DNA of 64,000 nucleotides. Origin: Callaeas wilsoni. Its lineage: Eukaryota > Chordata > Aves > Passeriformes > Callaeidae. Within the stretch, counting starts at the first letter, position 1; the number at the start of each line of letters is the position of its first letter. Location: contig VWPU01017845.1 in NCBI GenBank assembly GCA_013398955.1, forward strand, positions 1 to 64,000, in the 5' to 3' direction. The translations under genes were made by a program, and so were the position numbers. A model generated the notes under the pieces. It saw only the letters and a list, made by a program, of their open reading frames with translations, was not told the origin of the DNA and ran no database searches. Shown one piece after another: positions 13,801 through 27,605 of this stretch.

Positions 13801-15138
13801 TCATCTTTATTTATCTTTCTTATTTGTTGTTCTGCATTCATTTTTTGGAAGCAAAACAGAAGAGAGGGAAAGAGAAGGCTGAGGGTAATAGGAGGAAAGG
13901 AAAGAGTAAAAGAAAATCAAAACCAAGCAGAAAAAGAAAGTTTTGATCCTTTTTCATAGAAACTTTTAACTTGAGAAAATATCCTATTTAAAGGGTTTAC
14001 AGTTATCCCATACAGAATAGAAATAGTTTTACCTTTTTTAAAAAATTCTCTACCATTTCTAATACAAATTAGCACAGCTCCACCCATGTCAGTCAAGGAC
14101 AAGCTCCACAAACTTTAGCCATTGTATTAGCCCATACTTCATATGTTTTAAAATACTTCATCCAAAATGTGCATATGGTGTCTGAGTTAGGGATTGAAGG
14201 GCTGTAGCCTTTAGCCTTCCCCTCTGTCTCCTCACTGTCATATTTTACTCACAGTCTTACTGCCTCAGGCTTGGATTATCAGCCCTCTTTTGTCAATATA
14301 GTGTCCAGCCTATTAGAACCTTTTGTATAAATTATAATCATAAGGAATTTGGTCTCAATTCAACTAAAAAAATACAATATTTTTGCAAAATCATAGCCAA
14401 TTAAAAAAAAAAAGCAGTTTAAGCTTTTAGAACTGCATTCTGGATGTTGTTGTGATTTATGTGCTGTCAATTATTTTTGTATGTATTGAAAAAACCTGTC
14501 AAGTTTCCATCTCACATTTCATAAATCAGGTTTTTCTGTATACAAAGCACGTGTCAGAAATCAGTATCTAAACAAGATGCCAGTTGGCTTCTCCATGTGG
14601 CAGCTTGTAAACAGAAATATTTGGGGACTGCGCATTTGTGACATGCCATGTAATGTCACATATAAACAGCAGTTATTGGGAAATACTCTGTACATTGCTA
14701 ATAAGATGATAAATCATGCTTGCACTGCTCTATCACAGTTCAGCAGGCAGAACTTTCCAAATTCAGGTGGTGGTGGCAGTGTTTTTTTCCAAATAGGAAT
14801 ACCAAGATGTTAAATGTTTTATTAGTGACCTACCTGTGCATCAGAATATGTCAAAAATGACATGATGTTTTGTACGTTTGTCTTTAAGTTATTCGGAATT
14901 TTTTTTCCCTGTATTAATTGTGTTGTGCTCGGTGACAAATTCTGATTGTACTGAAATCAGTGAAGCACTTTCCACTAATCTGAAAGGGATCAGGAATCTG
15001 CTGTCAGAGGACAGGGGAAGGATACAGCTGCCTGCTCAGGGTGACCTAACACCCAGCCCTTGCCAAAAGGGGAAGTCCTGGGGTTGCTTCCACCCATGGC
15101 CGTATTTCTGATTGCATCCCTCATGCAGGCTTAGAGAT
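7873..15138. other. Intergenic sequence without recognised genes
   Basis: Mostly AT-rich sequence. It includes a C/A-rich low-complexity tract at 8370-8450 and a TTTA run at about 10636-10655. Minus-strand open frames at 8636-8818 and 8854-9144 are adjacent but match no family I know. A moderately GC-rich patch with overlapping open frames at 12614-13148 also shows no family resemblance. No gene can be supported. Confidence 0.55.
8370..8450. repeat. C/A-rich low-complexity tract
   Basis: Runs of AAAAC, AAACC and CCAACCAACCAA occur over about 80 bases, preceded by a run of seven C. This is simple low-complexity sequence of a kind frequent in bird intergenic DNA. Confidence 0.7.
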
Positions 15139-15625
15139 CCATGTCTGGGCCTCCAGCACAAGAAAGACGTGGACCCGCTGGAATAAGTCCGGAGGAGGGT
15201 CATGAAGGTGGTCAGAGGGCTGAAGCACTTCTGCTGTTAAAGGGACTGAGAGAGCTGGGGCTGTTCGGCCTGGAGAAGAGAAGGCTCCAGGGATACCTTG
15301 GAGCCCTTCCAGCGCCTAAAGGGAGCCTAGGAGAGAGCTGGAGAGCGGCTTTTACAAGGGCCTGTAGTGACAGGACAGGGGGAATGGCTTCAAACTCAAA
15401 AGGAGTAGATTTAGGAAGAAATTCTTTACTGTGAGGGTGGTGAGGCACTGGCACAGGTTGCCCAGAGAAGCTGTGGCTGCCCATCCCTGTCAGTGTTCAA
15501 GGCCAGGCCGGGTGGGGCTCTGAGCAGCTGGGGTAGTGGAAGGTGTCCCAGCCCATGGCATGGGGTAGGAACTGGATGGTGTTTAAGGTCCCTTCCAACC
15601 CAAACCATTCTACGGTTCTATGATC
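15139..15625 (+). mobile_element. CR1 LINE, 3' half kilobase with intact tail
   Basis: The order is ORF2 C-terminal remnant (GGGCTGTTCGGCCTGGAGAA, then AGGAAGAAATTCTTTACTGT), GAGGCACTGGCACAGGTTGC, GTGTTCAAGGCCAGGCC, GGTCCCTTCCAACCCAAACC and the tail ATTCTACGGTTCTATGATC. It is 5'-truncated. The remaining ORF2 frame is open on the + strand but covers only the last part of the reverse-transcriptase ORF. It looks like one of the younger copies in the window. Confidence 0.93.
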
Positions 15626-18600
15626 ATGGGCCTGTGCAGAGAGCGAGAGCAGTTTGCTGATCCACCAGAAGAGTATCACAGGAAAGAAACAATCATTGTG
15701 ATAATTACTGGGGGAAATAGTGTCAGCTGCTGTTCACATAGTGCAGGTTCCAAGGTGTGAATCAGCATCCATGGGATTTAAATTCAATACAATGAGAACA
15801 CAAAAGGCACTGCTGCTAAGGTATTTTATTCCATGAAAACCAAAACAAACAGGACAAGTCCTGTGGAGAAAATGTAAAGGCACATTATTACATCTTCCCC
15901 ATAGAAATGTAGCTGGAAAAGGCTAAAGCAAATCATGTTTAAAGCATAAAAGCTTGAGCAGGATTAGGAGGAAGACTAGGTGAACTCGAAGTGGTTGTTA
16001 CCCGACTGACTGCTGTTTAAATGAGCATTGCAGCACAGAAGGTTTCAGGCAGGGCTGAAGATAATCAACAGGCCAAACATATCAGTGCAGGACTTGGAAG
16101 TACCCAAAACCCCCAAGCATTTTTATTGCTACTTAGTCAACAATGCAGATTCTTTTAACATTTTATCCATTTTTTGATTGTTGTCAGGCCCGCAAATAAG
16201 CATTTATAGGATCCTCTATGAAGTGATTTGTTGTTCTTTTGCTACTACATCTAGTAAAATAGTCTGGCCTTTCTGTTCATGTGTCTTGTTATTTTTCATG
16301 CCACATCCAAATTTGCAAAATCAAATACCAAACAATAAAGAAACAATTAATGAACCGTGCAAAGGTAAATACCTTCCTACTATTGTGACCAGGGAGTGAA
16401 AATGCTGGTTTTATCCCCATAAATCAAAGTAAGCACGCAAATATATGAACCTTATATCCTTAATTTGTTTTCATAGGTTTCAAAATCTCACCGTTACTTT
16501 CAGCCAAACATAAATTAATAATGGTTCTAAATGCCTGTAGATTATTTAATTAAAACAGAGTAAATTCATTCTTCATTCTCAGCTAAGTAATACAAAACAG
16601 ACTTCGTAGGGTAAAGGCCAGAATTGGAGTTCTGACTCTGAAATTTCTTTATCTCAAGAATTTTAATCAATTCTTTATTGTTTCCTTCCTATTATATTAA
16701 CACACTCTGTGGTATTTTCTCTTTATAGTAGATGTCTGTAATTCCAAATTGTATTTCCATCCAAGGTTTGTGGAGGAGTTTGGCAGTTGAAATGTTCTTT
16801 TGCTGCTTTATTAAGTTTGACTGTCTGCCTGCAGACTTTCTGTGGACTTCTGTAGTTCAGACATATTTAATTGATAAATAGTTTTGCATAGAATTTGTAT
16901 TCCCAGCCATGCACCCTTTGCCCAGCTATTTCTGTAATTATTTCAAAAGGAGGAAACTGATAAGTCATTTAGGAAATAAGGAAGGAAGCTGATTATTATC
17001 ATGAATTACCAGAATTAACATGAATTCTGACATGTAAACGCCAGAGGAATACAATAATGCAAATGCAGACCAAAACCAAGAAATTGCAGCACTCTTGGCC
17101 AGGTGTGACTGGGTCCTGCTAAGGTGACGTGGTCAAGGACAGAGCTGCTCCAGAGGAGGGACAAGCCTGGATGACAGAAACGCTGGATGAAACCTGGAAG
17201 CAGCATCAGGCAAGCGTATACAAAATAAAAACCAAACCAATGCAGTTCTGAGCAGCAGAGATGACACACAAGATCAGCCTGTATTGCCCTGTTTTCACTT
17301 TCATGATCACATTTGAAATACCAATTTCAGTTTCATCTCATTAGCAGAAAAATAACTAGGACATTTACAAAAGATCAGTAAACTAGCAGGGAGGTTAAAA
17401 GTCATGATTTAATCAGAAAGATGTGGAAAAAAACCCCACCCAAACATGAAATTGTTACTGATTATCCTAATTAGCAATCTCTGGAGGAGTGGCATGGAGT
17501 TAGTAAGCTCCCTAAGGTTTGGATCCCAAGGTTTGACATTATGTGTTTACAGTTTCAGAGACTAAAATTGTCAGCAAAAGAAGGGAATATTGATCATGTT
17601 TATTGTACTTCCTGGTTATCCCATTCCCAAAATTTGCCACAGACCTCTGTATACTTCTAAAACAGTTTTAAATATTCCAGACTGATGTACAATTGAAATA
17701 TATAAGCTAAGCAAGCCCTGCTGCATCAGGAAGGGATCTAGAGGGCAACTCATTAAATAAAATGGAAGGAAATAGATGAAATTTTAAAATACAAGATTCA
17801 GGCTAATTATTAGCAAACATTTAGTTACTGATGTCTACATGGCAGCATAAAACATTCCTTTGAACATTTAAACTAGATACGAAAAGACATGGAAAAATCA
17901 GTGATTAATTTTGTATTGGTTGGATGTATTAGGATGACAAATAAAATAGGGCTTTAATATCTAAAATCTGTGCTTCATACTTCTGAAACTGCATATATAG
18001 GCATGCAAGGGATAGAGGAATTTGACCCTGTAATTGGTAAAATCCAATGACTTCAATTTGTCAAGACAACCCCAAAGCACTCTCTGCTGCATGAGAATGA
18101 AGACTATAAATAAGTAATGTATTTATTTTTAAATAAATGGGAATGAGTAAATTTTCCCATATACCTAAATGCTTATAAATCATTGTGATTTACTGTGTCA
18201 GTCTTATTTTTCAGTTCTGCCATCTATTTCAGTTCACTTTAAAGGCTGTACATATGGGGAGATTGACTACAAGATTTTCAATCTCTGGAAATCCAAATCT
18301 ACCCGAAAAAAAATGTCTGGAGGCCGAGCTTTACCTCGGGGAGGAAGTGGCGGCACTTTTAGTCAGTCATTGTTCCCAATCAGAGGTGCATTCTGTTTGT
18401 TACCCCAGGGCCTGCGGGATGCAGCTCTGCCTGTGTATAAAGATGTGTGTTGAGGATTTACTGGAAGGAAAGCGAGTAACAGGGCTCAGCAGTAACATCT
18501 GGTGGATTCGATGCTGCAGAGGTGGTAGCTCAGTTGGAGGTAGTGTAAGAAGGGCCCAAGCAGGACATCAGTCACTGCTCCTGCTGACCAGAGTGCTGGG

Positions 18601-18629
18601 AGTGACCAGGGACACCGGAGCAGAATTTC
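15626..18629. other. Intergenic sequence without recognised genes
   Basis: AT-rich sequence with only short, unrelated open frames. The stretch at 18185-18629 is open on the + strand but runs into the CR1 fragment downstream and has no family features of its own. Confidence 0.55.
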
Positions 18630-19218
18630 TGCCAGGTGTGCCCAGGTGGCCGAGGAGGCCAAGGGCACCTGGCCCGTGGCATCAGTGGTGTGGCCAGCAG
18701 GACCAGAGCAGTGCTTGCCCCCTGCACAGAGCACTGGTGAGGCCACACCTCAAATCCGGTGTCCAGTTCTGCACCCCTCAATTCAGGAAGGACACTGAGG
18801 TACTGGAGCATGCCCAGAGAAGGGGACTGGAGCTGGAGAAGGGCCTGGAGCACAAGAAAAGGAGGCTCAAGGGGGACCTTATCCCTCTCTACAACTCCCT
18901 GACTGGAGGATGTAACCAGGTGGGGTTTGGTCTCTTCTCCCAGGCAAACAGCAACAAGATGAGAGGACACAGTCTAGAGTTGTGCCATGAGAGGCTTAGG
19001 TTGGACATTAGGAAGAATTTCTTCAGAGAAAGGCTGATTAGACATCGGAATGGCTGCCCATAGGTAGGAGGTGGAGTCACCATCCCTGGAGGTGTTTAAG
19101 GAAAGGCTGGACGTGGCACTCAGTGCCATGGTCTGGGTGACACGGTGAGCATTGGTCACAGGTTGGACTCAATCATCTCAGAGGTCTTTTCCAACCTAAT
19201 TGATTCTGATTCTGATTC
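18630..19218 (+). mobile_element. CR1 LINE, ORF2 C-terminal remnant and 3' tail
   Basis: It starts in the segment CCCAGGTGGCCGAGGAGGCC and continues with the CR1 ORF2 C-terminal coding region. Recognisable pieces are the VRPHLKSGVQFCTP block, the RRLKGDLIPLYNSLTGGC block and the RLDIRKNFF block. The 3' UTR follows, ending CCAACCTAATTGATTCTGATT, so the terminal repeat unit is GATTCT rather than the usual ATTCTATG. The element is truncated upstream and carries no complete reverse transcriptase. Confidence 0.93.
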
Positions 19219-22200
19219 AGCTTTATAGAATGCTTTCTATAAAAAGCTCCTTTTGATGTCTCAGTTTCATTCTGCTCATTTTTCATATCAAAGCCAAAAC
19301 TTTCTTTCCCGGCAATTCTTTCATTTCACATCAGTTTGCAGCACAGTGAATTAACTCTTCCAAACCAGGAGTCGATAACGTCTTGCTTCAGGAGGTGCCT
19401 AATCACTGTGATGAATTGTCCTAAAAAAATGAGAGACCTTTACAGATGACATTTTCATTTGCAGTGAGTTGAAGATGGATTTAGCAAACAGCTGCTTTCC
19501 ACAACAGCCAGGATTTGTCATCTTACTCTTACATCAAGCATAAAGTAGTTATTTTATATAGGGAATTATGAAACAGCCAAATAATTCTGGATTATTGATC
19601 TATTCGTCTGCTGGGAGGTTATGAGTGAAAAATCTTTTGCTCTGTTGTTTTTAATTCAGATGTCATTAGTATAGAGCTTGCTCTAGGATCGCTATGAAAG
19701 AAATTGATATAATGCCCACAGTGCTGCAAAATATGTTTCTTTCCCAAATAAAAATAAATGGAAGTTAACAAAAAACCCCGAAAACCAAACCAACAACAAC
19801 AACAACAGAGGTTTGGTAGCCTAGAAACCAGAATGTTTTACAGTAGCAAGATCAATCAAATGGTGGCCTAAGACATTGAAGAATTGTACTTAATACTTTC
19901 GACATAACCAGCCTAACTACAGTGTAAATATTAATTACTACCCCTGCCTTCCAAAGGATCTATTTGCACTTATTTTCTTTGAGTATCATTATAAAAAAGC
20001 TCAGTTTTATGTGTAGCATAAATATACCTTTTCTGATTTCACAATAATTGCCTGTGGCCATTTAATATTTTGCTGTGATTGAGACCTTTCCTCATTTACA
20101 CTTCCAAAGTCCTATTGACTCGATGGAACAGTAACATGTTGTGTAACTGTGAAAATTAGCACAGGGAGTGATGCTGTAAATAGCATTTGCACTAAAAAGT
20201 GGAACATTACTTGCTTTATTCATACCCAAGTAAAAGAGAGTGCTTTGTAGTAATTTCTACTGTATGTTTTTCTATATTTAGAAAAACAACTCTGTGTCTT
20301 TTATAATAATGAGTAAGAAACTGCAGAAATCTTCCAGCTCAGAGCAGGTGTTTGCAGGTTTTTGCCTCTGCTGATTTGCCTGGTGCCAGTGTGCCCAGTG
20401 GCCGAGTCCCCTTCCTGCACACACCATCCCGAGGTGCCCAGCTGAAGCCCTCGGATGCTCCTGCCTCCCTGGATCACATCACACTCCCATTCCATCCCCC
20501 TTCCCGCTCCTCTACTGGACTTTGCTGCCTGGTTTAATCTTTTTCACCTAAAGAGCAAAAACATTTTGGCTTTCTAATTTTACTACTTTCTTAAATAATT
20601 CCTTCTTTTCCTCTTTATGGTTGAGTTGTTCTAAATGTCCATTTGAACCTAGGCTAGAAGATATTTCGGCCTGGTCAGAAGAGCTGGATGTAGGGTCAAG
20701 TCCAATGGAGCATTCCCATTCCTTCTTTCAGTATCATTTTTGCTTGAGCAACTTTAAGCACAGCCAAGCGCTAGACACAGACACTGTCCGGGAATGTCAG
20801 TGTGAGTAAAGAATTTAAGGAAGCTTTATGAAATGTTATTCTGATTCTTCTGATGTCAGCACACATTACTGTGCAGAAGTGAAAATGGTGATATTATGTG
20901 TTAAACAGAGTCTGTACAAGGAGGCCCTTTAGTGAACACAGCTACTCAGAGCAGACTGTGACTGCTCTATGTGTAAGGAAAGGTACCAGAGGACTTTTTT
21001 GTGGACTTAGCTGGAAAGAAATAAAAATCCATATATAATTGTTTCTTTATTCAATAGAAGATGCAATTTATTTTGTAAACAGAAAGCAGCTGTTTGCAGC
21101 ACTAGACACTGGACTAGGAACCCTGTTTGTTAACTATAAGAGTGTTTAATAAATTCACAATGTGAGTGCTAATGAATGAGTTGATTTTAATACATATCAT
21201 ATTTCACTGTAGAAACCTCCTTATGTTTTATCTACCCACAGTTTAATTTTATCCTCACTTGACATTCCCAGTAGGCAAGACCAAAAGCAAACTGGGCTAT
21301 CCAGTAGTACCGATACAGATAGACTAAAAAAAAGAAAGAGAAGCCTGGGATAGATCTGAACTGGCTGAAAGGACAGAGAGGTGCCTGAATCCAAAGCAGG
21401 ACTCCCCAGCATGTGAGGATGAAGCCCAGCATCCCCTACCCCACCCCAAATGCATGACGGAGTGACCAAGGCAGAGACTCACTGGAAAAAAGCAGAGTGA
21501 ATTTCAGGCTGAAAAAGGGAGATGTGGGAGTGAAAAACAAGAAGGGAGAATAAGGATCAGCTTTTCATCAGATTGTCTGGCCTCTTGCATTTGCCAGTCC
21601 TTATCCTTGCCAAGATGGGAAGTGCCCTGTTCGCTGCTTCTTTATGCTCATTCCCAGCCTGGCTTTGTGTGGCGAGGCAGTGATGTTGTTCACTGAGGGA
21701 CAAATTTGAATTCTTTGATCTTACTATGCTAACTTCACATTTTCTGGGTAATTAAAAACAGACCAACATGCATGCACACGTTAAAATACAACAATGTATT
21801 TGTAAGTATAATTGAGCTGTGATTAATTCCTCACATTTCATTACGAACCAATAAAATCCCATTAAAGGGCAATGAATGAATCCTGCCAGGAGCAGGCCCA
21901 TATTCCCTCTGTTCTGTGTAATCTGTGGCCACACACAATTTCGCAAAGCATGGGCAAACACTAACAGGACAATGTGGCAATATTTCATATTTGTGTTGCA
22001 CATGTGAAAGTGACAGTGCGAGCTGTGAGAACATTCAGCATCAGAACACCAGCAGATCTTTCAAATCGTGTGTACACCCCTGCCTCCGTGGAGGATAACG
22101 GCATTTCTTCTGTTCCTGAGACAAAGAGGAACTTGATTTTCTCTCCTTTCCTTCTTAACAGACACTACAGGGACAGAGGGGTATTATCTCCCTGCTAGTG

Positions 22201-24515
22201 GCACGAAGGCAGCATCTCAGATATGGATTAGCTCCGAATTATCCCTCTTGAAAAACAGGTTGTGAAAGCATCGCTCGGTCTCTTGGCAGTCGCAGCCCTG
22301 CCTTTGCCCGGGGAACCCTGAGCAGCCGCTGCCTTCTCGCTGCCACTGGCCACAGGGACGCATTTCCCTTTGTCACCCCGTGCATTTCAGGGCTTTGATG
22401 CGCCTGGGGCACGGGCTGTACCTGCACAGAGCAGGCGCACTCAGAGGGCTCTCTCTGCCACGTGTTCGCTCAGCTCCGTTAAACTCAGCAGCACCTGTCA
22501 GCTTTTCCACCCCAGCCACAAGCCATCTGCAAGGAGCTCTAGCTAAGAAGTTCCTCAGAAATACCCCTCCTGTGCTAAACATACTGATTCCCTGATGCCA
22601 TCTTGCACCGTTTGCTCCTGCCTCCAAATTTGTGCAATAGTAGCATCCAGTTTTGCTCCTCTAACATTTGGAGAGGCAGGGAAAGGCACAAGGAGGGAAG
22701 AAAAATATAATTTGAGTTCCTTTTATTGCCTTTCAGCATGATTTCTTTCTGGTTTCAAAGGAAATGTAACTGAAACCCAATGTGGTTTTGGAGTCAGGAA
22801 AATGTTAGATAAAAATTATCATTTTAAATCAGGGAAATGATTTGTGAATTAAAGTACTTGCTTCTTGTGGCTTTGCAGAACCACCTTCCCTTTGCCTTTG
22901 GGGTAGCCAGAACAGTTTTCAGGCCAAACCAATATTTGAATTCCCGTTCTTCCCAAAGAAAACTGGTGGGTGGGTTTCTGTCTAGGAGCTAAACCAGAAA
23001 TTTGCCCCAGGGTTTGGCTGCAGTTCAGCTTTGGGGAAGCCACCATTCCATCCATCCTGTCAGCTTCCACCCATAATGGGGACGTGGAGCTGGACAGCAA
23101 ACTCAGGGGTAGCATTATACCAAACTTGCTACAATACTGCTTTCCCACTGGTCATGGTACAAACACAGTCTCCAGCAAATCGAAAATAGTATTTCCCTTT
23201 ATGAAAACACTCCATTTTCATAAGGAGTGATCCACTGCTGTAGGTTAACAACACTCATCAGTATTCCCAGTTGGCTGGCCTGGCTACTACAGCCGCAAAT
23301 GAAACACAAGGAATATCCAACAAGAAAATATCCTGCAATGAGTTCAGCATTGTGGGGGGATTTTCTCTTTGAAGTTGCTTGTCTTTGTGCTATGACACAG
23401 CCAGCTAAGGGAGAGTTTCTGCTCTTTGGTTTGTTTGACAAATATGAGTAACACCGTTAGAGCTGGCAGCTGGAGCTAGAAATGCCAGTGTACCATACCA
23501 AGCTGAGCAAGGAAGGGCTTTAAGACATGCCTGGTGAAAGAAAAAAAAGAGAAAACCTGCTTCTCAGTCCTCCCCTCGAGCTCCCTGCTCTGCCTGTCCC
23601 TGTGTTTGTAACCTACAGCCTCCATAAGGTAGGGAACGATGGCATTCGTTCCCATAAATCCGGGGTAAATTTGAATGAATCCATTAGTCATTGAACTCTA
23701 AAAAAGGGAAATATCTTTAGCATAATTTCCAAAGCAAAATAATAATTTGGGATGATTTTGAATTGTGAACCAGGGAAAAAATTCTGGAAGAGTCCAGGCT
23801 GTGAGCGTGTTGGGTGGCTGCAGCCTATGTGCAGAGGCAGTGTTGGGCTGTCCTTGCTTACACCACCAGCTGAGGGGTCTGAGAAATCGCAGAAACTGCA
23901 AATCCAAGGCATGGGAATGGGGCTGTGTCTTTTCCTGGTGTGTTTCCCTGCACTACACCTGGTTTGGGATGGAATGGCTTTTGGCTCCGATCCCTTCTGT
24001 GAGTCACTGGCAGAGCAGCAATGGAAGAGGAAGGGCCAGGGAGCTCCAGAGAAATGTTGGAAGCAAGCGGCTGCTCCAGGGGTTCAGGCACCACCCAGGG
24101 CTGGCACAGCTGCCAGGCTGGGTCCCAGGTTCCCAGCTTCATCCCCCCAGCAGCACAGAAACCTGTGGCTCTGCCGCTCTGGAGACAGAGGTTTCCCATC
24201 AGATGTCTGCAGTGTTCTGAGGTGATGTGAGAATACCCTGACCTGGCCTGACTCATTTTTTAAAGGCCACTGCACTTTACCATGATGAACCTGGATCAAA
24301 GCCAAAGAAAATCCAGGAACACAACTTCCTATTCCTCAGTCAACAACTGTGACAGAGTTTCCATTCACATCACCTTCCAGACCTCCAGGATCTCCTGATC
24401 ATATCCTAAAAGTCAATGATCAGCACAAGATATTTCTGGACGCCAGGAAACATGGAACAGAAATTTCCATAAAGGAATCCTTCAGAAAAAAATGACTTAT
24501 TACTATTTTCATAAA
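19219..24515. other. Intergenic sequence without recognised genes
   Basis: Mostly AT-rich. A (CAA)n run sits at 19791-19806. Moderately GC-rich patches at about 20340-20530, 22240-22640 and 23750-24230 have open frames on both strands. These frames share no recognisable domain and have no supporting splice partners, so I treat them as non-coding. Confidence 0.55.
19768..19808 (+). repeat. C/A-rich tract ending in (CAA)n
   Basis: A run of A and CCCC is followed by AACCAAACC and about five CAA units (CAACAACAACAACAAC). Confidence 0.75.
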
Positions 24516-24620
24516 ACCATAGAATGATCTGGGTCAAAAGGGACCTTAAAAACCATCTAGTTCTAACCCCTTGCCATTTAGTCCATCTAAGGTATCCAGC
24601 TAGCCCTGACCACTATGGAT
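24516..24620 (-). mobile_element. CR1 LINE fragment, 3' end, degenerate
   Basis: The + strand reads CCATAGAATGATCTGGGTCA, then AAAGGGACCTTAAAAACCAT and TAACCCCTTGCCATTTAG. This is a decayed reversed CR1 3' end. Resemblance fades after about 24620. Confidence 0.75.
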
Positions 24621-24803
24621 TTGAGGTTATAAATGATTTATCCTCTAGAACCACTGGTCTCTAAGCATATAAGGCATAGAGACCCCACCTAACACAATGC
24701 AGGAGGTCTGAGACAAAATAACACCTGAACAGCTTCGACTACTGGGCCAACTTCCTCTGGAATTTTGCTGGATTGTGGAGGAAAATAAACAGTTCATTTT
24801 GCC

Positions 24804-24883
24804 AATAATAATAAGAAGAAGAATAGAGATTTTACATTATATATATATATATATATATATACATATATGTACACACACACAGA
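24804..24883. repeat. Compound microsatellite (AAT/AAG)n - (TA)n - (CA)n
   Basis: AATAATAATAAGAAGAAGAA is followed by about 11 TA units from 24838 to 24860. A short mixed stretch and ACACACACACA then follow. Likely polymorphic in length. Confidence 0.9.
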
Positions 24884-26630
24884 CAAAAAATAGAAGTGCG
24901 TGCACATTTATCTCAGGTAATATTTATAATCTAATGTCATTTATATAATAATACATGCACGGTTTATGTAACATTTAAATTTCATATACACACAGTTTTC
25001 AAAGTGCATTAGTATGACAGTTAGCATGGCATGATGTCCCTCACTGCAGAATTAGTATTTTCTACTTTCCCCCCTTGTTAATTTTTCCTTACAACCCACA
25101 AGAAATCAGCTTCATCAGTAACTGATTTTGGCTGCCGTGCCTCTATAAATGCGTAGCATTTATTTGCCACATTGCTGCTCTCAAAACGTGGCCATGCAAC
25201 TGCGCTCCTTTGTTTAAAGTTCTCCTCTAAAAGGCTCTCTGCAAGGGCTGTGTAGGAGGCTTTGCAGCAGGGAGGTTTGAAGTTGTTTTTCTGAAAACTG
25301 TTTTGAAGAGTCTGTCCTTTTCAAGGTCTTGGCCAGCTGCACAGCTATTTTCCTCTTTTCGTTTTCTTTACTCCTGCAACACTGAGTAACAGTTGTTATT
25401 TAATATTTTAGATATAAAATATATAGGTGAATCTCTACCATATACTTTCCTCTTTAGCAGCCTATACTGGGGCACTGAGGCACTTTCAGAAATTCTCCTT
25501 TTGCCAGGATAGTATTGAGTCCCTTACAGACCAGCCACCTTAGGGATCATTTTTACTGCAATTACACTCATGCTACATTCCTTGTACTTCATATAGTCCC
25601 CCAGGTGTCAGTGGGAATCTCATATTTAGGGCAAAGATTGACACCACCCATGTCAGAACCTTGTGTCCTGCTCATCAGTGACACCAAACAGCCTCACAAG
25701 GTGTTTCCAGGAGCACTGACCAGCTGGCATCAGCACAGGCACCAATCTCCAAGCAGAAAATTCCCTCCAGTTTTCATCACAGCCATGAAAAGGACAACTA
25801 AAACCCCAGCACTGGTTATGCTGGGGCACAATAAATTTAACATCAAGACAGGGGCAGCCTTCAAGTTTTTGCGTACATTGAGATGTACATGAAAAACTGG
25901 ATACTTTCCCTTGCTCCAAGGGACTATGAACCATGGAGAACTTCCAGAAATATAACTTTCTTAGTATGTTAAAGAGTTCAGACTGTGGAAAGAAGACATT
26001 TCTGAGAAACAGATTTTAGTCTTTGAAATAATTAGACTGAGCTGAACAGATTTTTGGCATTATTTGTAAGCCAGTCATTGTTCAGCCTTTGTACTTAGAA
26101 GAGCAATTATGACTCCTTTGGAAACATCCTTAGTTGAACTCTTAAAATAATAAAAACACTCCCCCATAAGACCACATCAACATATGGTTTTCGTAATGAC
26201 AGCACAAACAAATCACCCACTCATCAAACATTTAGGAAGAAGACAGGAACAAACAGAACAAACAAATTTTCTAAAGATTACTTACTGGTCCTGATCAATC
26301 AGAAGGGGAAAAAAAGCTGAACTGAATGCAGAAATTGCCTATGGGATATAGAATTCACATAAAATATGCAAAATACAAATAAGCAAAAACATAAAACAAA
26401 CACTGCAAAACAAAGTTTATAGACAATGTGCTGTGAAGTTGTATTTCACAAATATTGAGCTGCTGAGGCCCAGCTTTATGATCCTCTCACTAGTTTACTT
26501 TTTAACTTCAGTGATATGTCATGAGTAAGCAAGAGAGGGATAAAGTACATCTATACTAGTGATCATTATCAGAACATCCTTCCTGGTTTCACCACCTTCC
26601 TGGTAACTCCAGAGTGAGGCCCCTGTGGAT
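24884..26630. other. Intergenic sequence without recognised genes
   Basis: AT-rich sequence with no recognised element. Overlapping open frames at 25515-25934 on both strands show no family resemblance. Confidence 0.55.
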
Positions 26631-26860
26631 CACAGAATCAATGAGATTGGAAAAGACCTCTGAGATCATCGAGTACAGCCTTGGACCGATCACCACCTTG
26701 TCACCCAGCCCCGAGCACTGAGTGCCACATCCAGTTGTTTCTTGAGCACCTGAAGGGACGGGGACTCCACCACCTCCCTGGGAAGCCCATTTCAACCCTT
26801 TCAGTGAAGAAATTCCTTCTGACCTCCTGATGTGCATCCTTGCTGCAGTTCCCTCTGGAG
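26631..26860 (-). mobile_element. CR1 LINE fragment, 3' end
   Basis: The + strand reads CACAGAATCAATGAGATTGG, AAAAGACCTCTGAGATCATC, ATCACCACCTTGTCACCCAG, GGACGGGGACTCCACCACCT and AGTGAAGAAATTCCTTCTGA. This is the reversed order of a CR1 C/D-like 3' end. It is of the same type as the + strand copy ending at 19218 (CTCAGAGGTCTTTTCCAACC). Confidence 0.88.
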
Positions 26861-27605
26861 GATGCTGTGAGTGATGACTACATTGGTATGAACAATTTTG
26901 AGATGCACAGACCATTGCTCCCTTTCTTGGGGCAGCTCTGTGGTCCTGCTGATGAGTTAGCACCACCTCAGAGAGGCAGAGTCCCAAAGCACACCTGTCT
27001 AGGCCTCTGGAGCTTAATGCTGACACAGAAAAGACCCTGGCAGCAAAAGCATCCATGCTTTCCAGGAGCCTCATCTTGGGACAGCCCTGGAGGCACCCAT
27101 GTCTTTAGAAATGATGAAATTGAGGTAAATGGGCAACGGAAAGGTTTAAAACTGTGTCAGTCCTGATCTTACTTCACATAACACATAGAAATGTACATGC
27201 ACACACACAAAGAAGGTCAATACCTCTTCATCCCTTTGCTTTTCTCACCACTTTTGAGCACCTTTTAGGTACTGGTCAGGTTTTTATTGAGCTTGGAAGG
27301 ACTCCCCTTCTCCTTTGGATCAGGACGTCTGTCTCTGCGTCCTGCATCTTTTTACACAGGTGCTGGAGACTGTGTCTAAGAACTACTTCTCCATAACCTC
27401 CACCTCTGCCAGGTAGCCACAGGTCAGTCGTCCTGCTGACCTGCGCCCATGCAGCTCACGCGTGGCTGAGCACTGGAAGCTGTCAGCAGTTGGCTGTCAG
27501 CAGCTGCCAGTGCAGCCTCCACACAACTCCCTAGAGAACATCAGGCAAACCTTGATGTACAATAAAAAGGGAGCAAACAAGCTCCACGTTCAAAACATGG
27601 CTTGC
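26861..27605. other. Intergenic spacer between two CR1 fragments
   Basis: Unique-looking sequence with no gene or repeat recognised. The open frame at 26840-27166 overlaps the CR1 edge and is not supported. Confidence 0.5.

Noticed and set aside
18185..19063. 292-codon open frame on the + strand, the longest in the window
   Set aside because: Its second half is the CR1 ORF2 C-terminus and its first half has no domain. It is a LINE remnant read through into flanking sequence, not a host gene.
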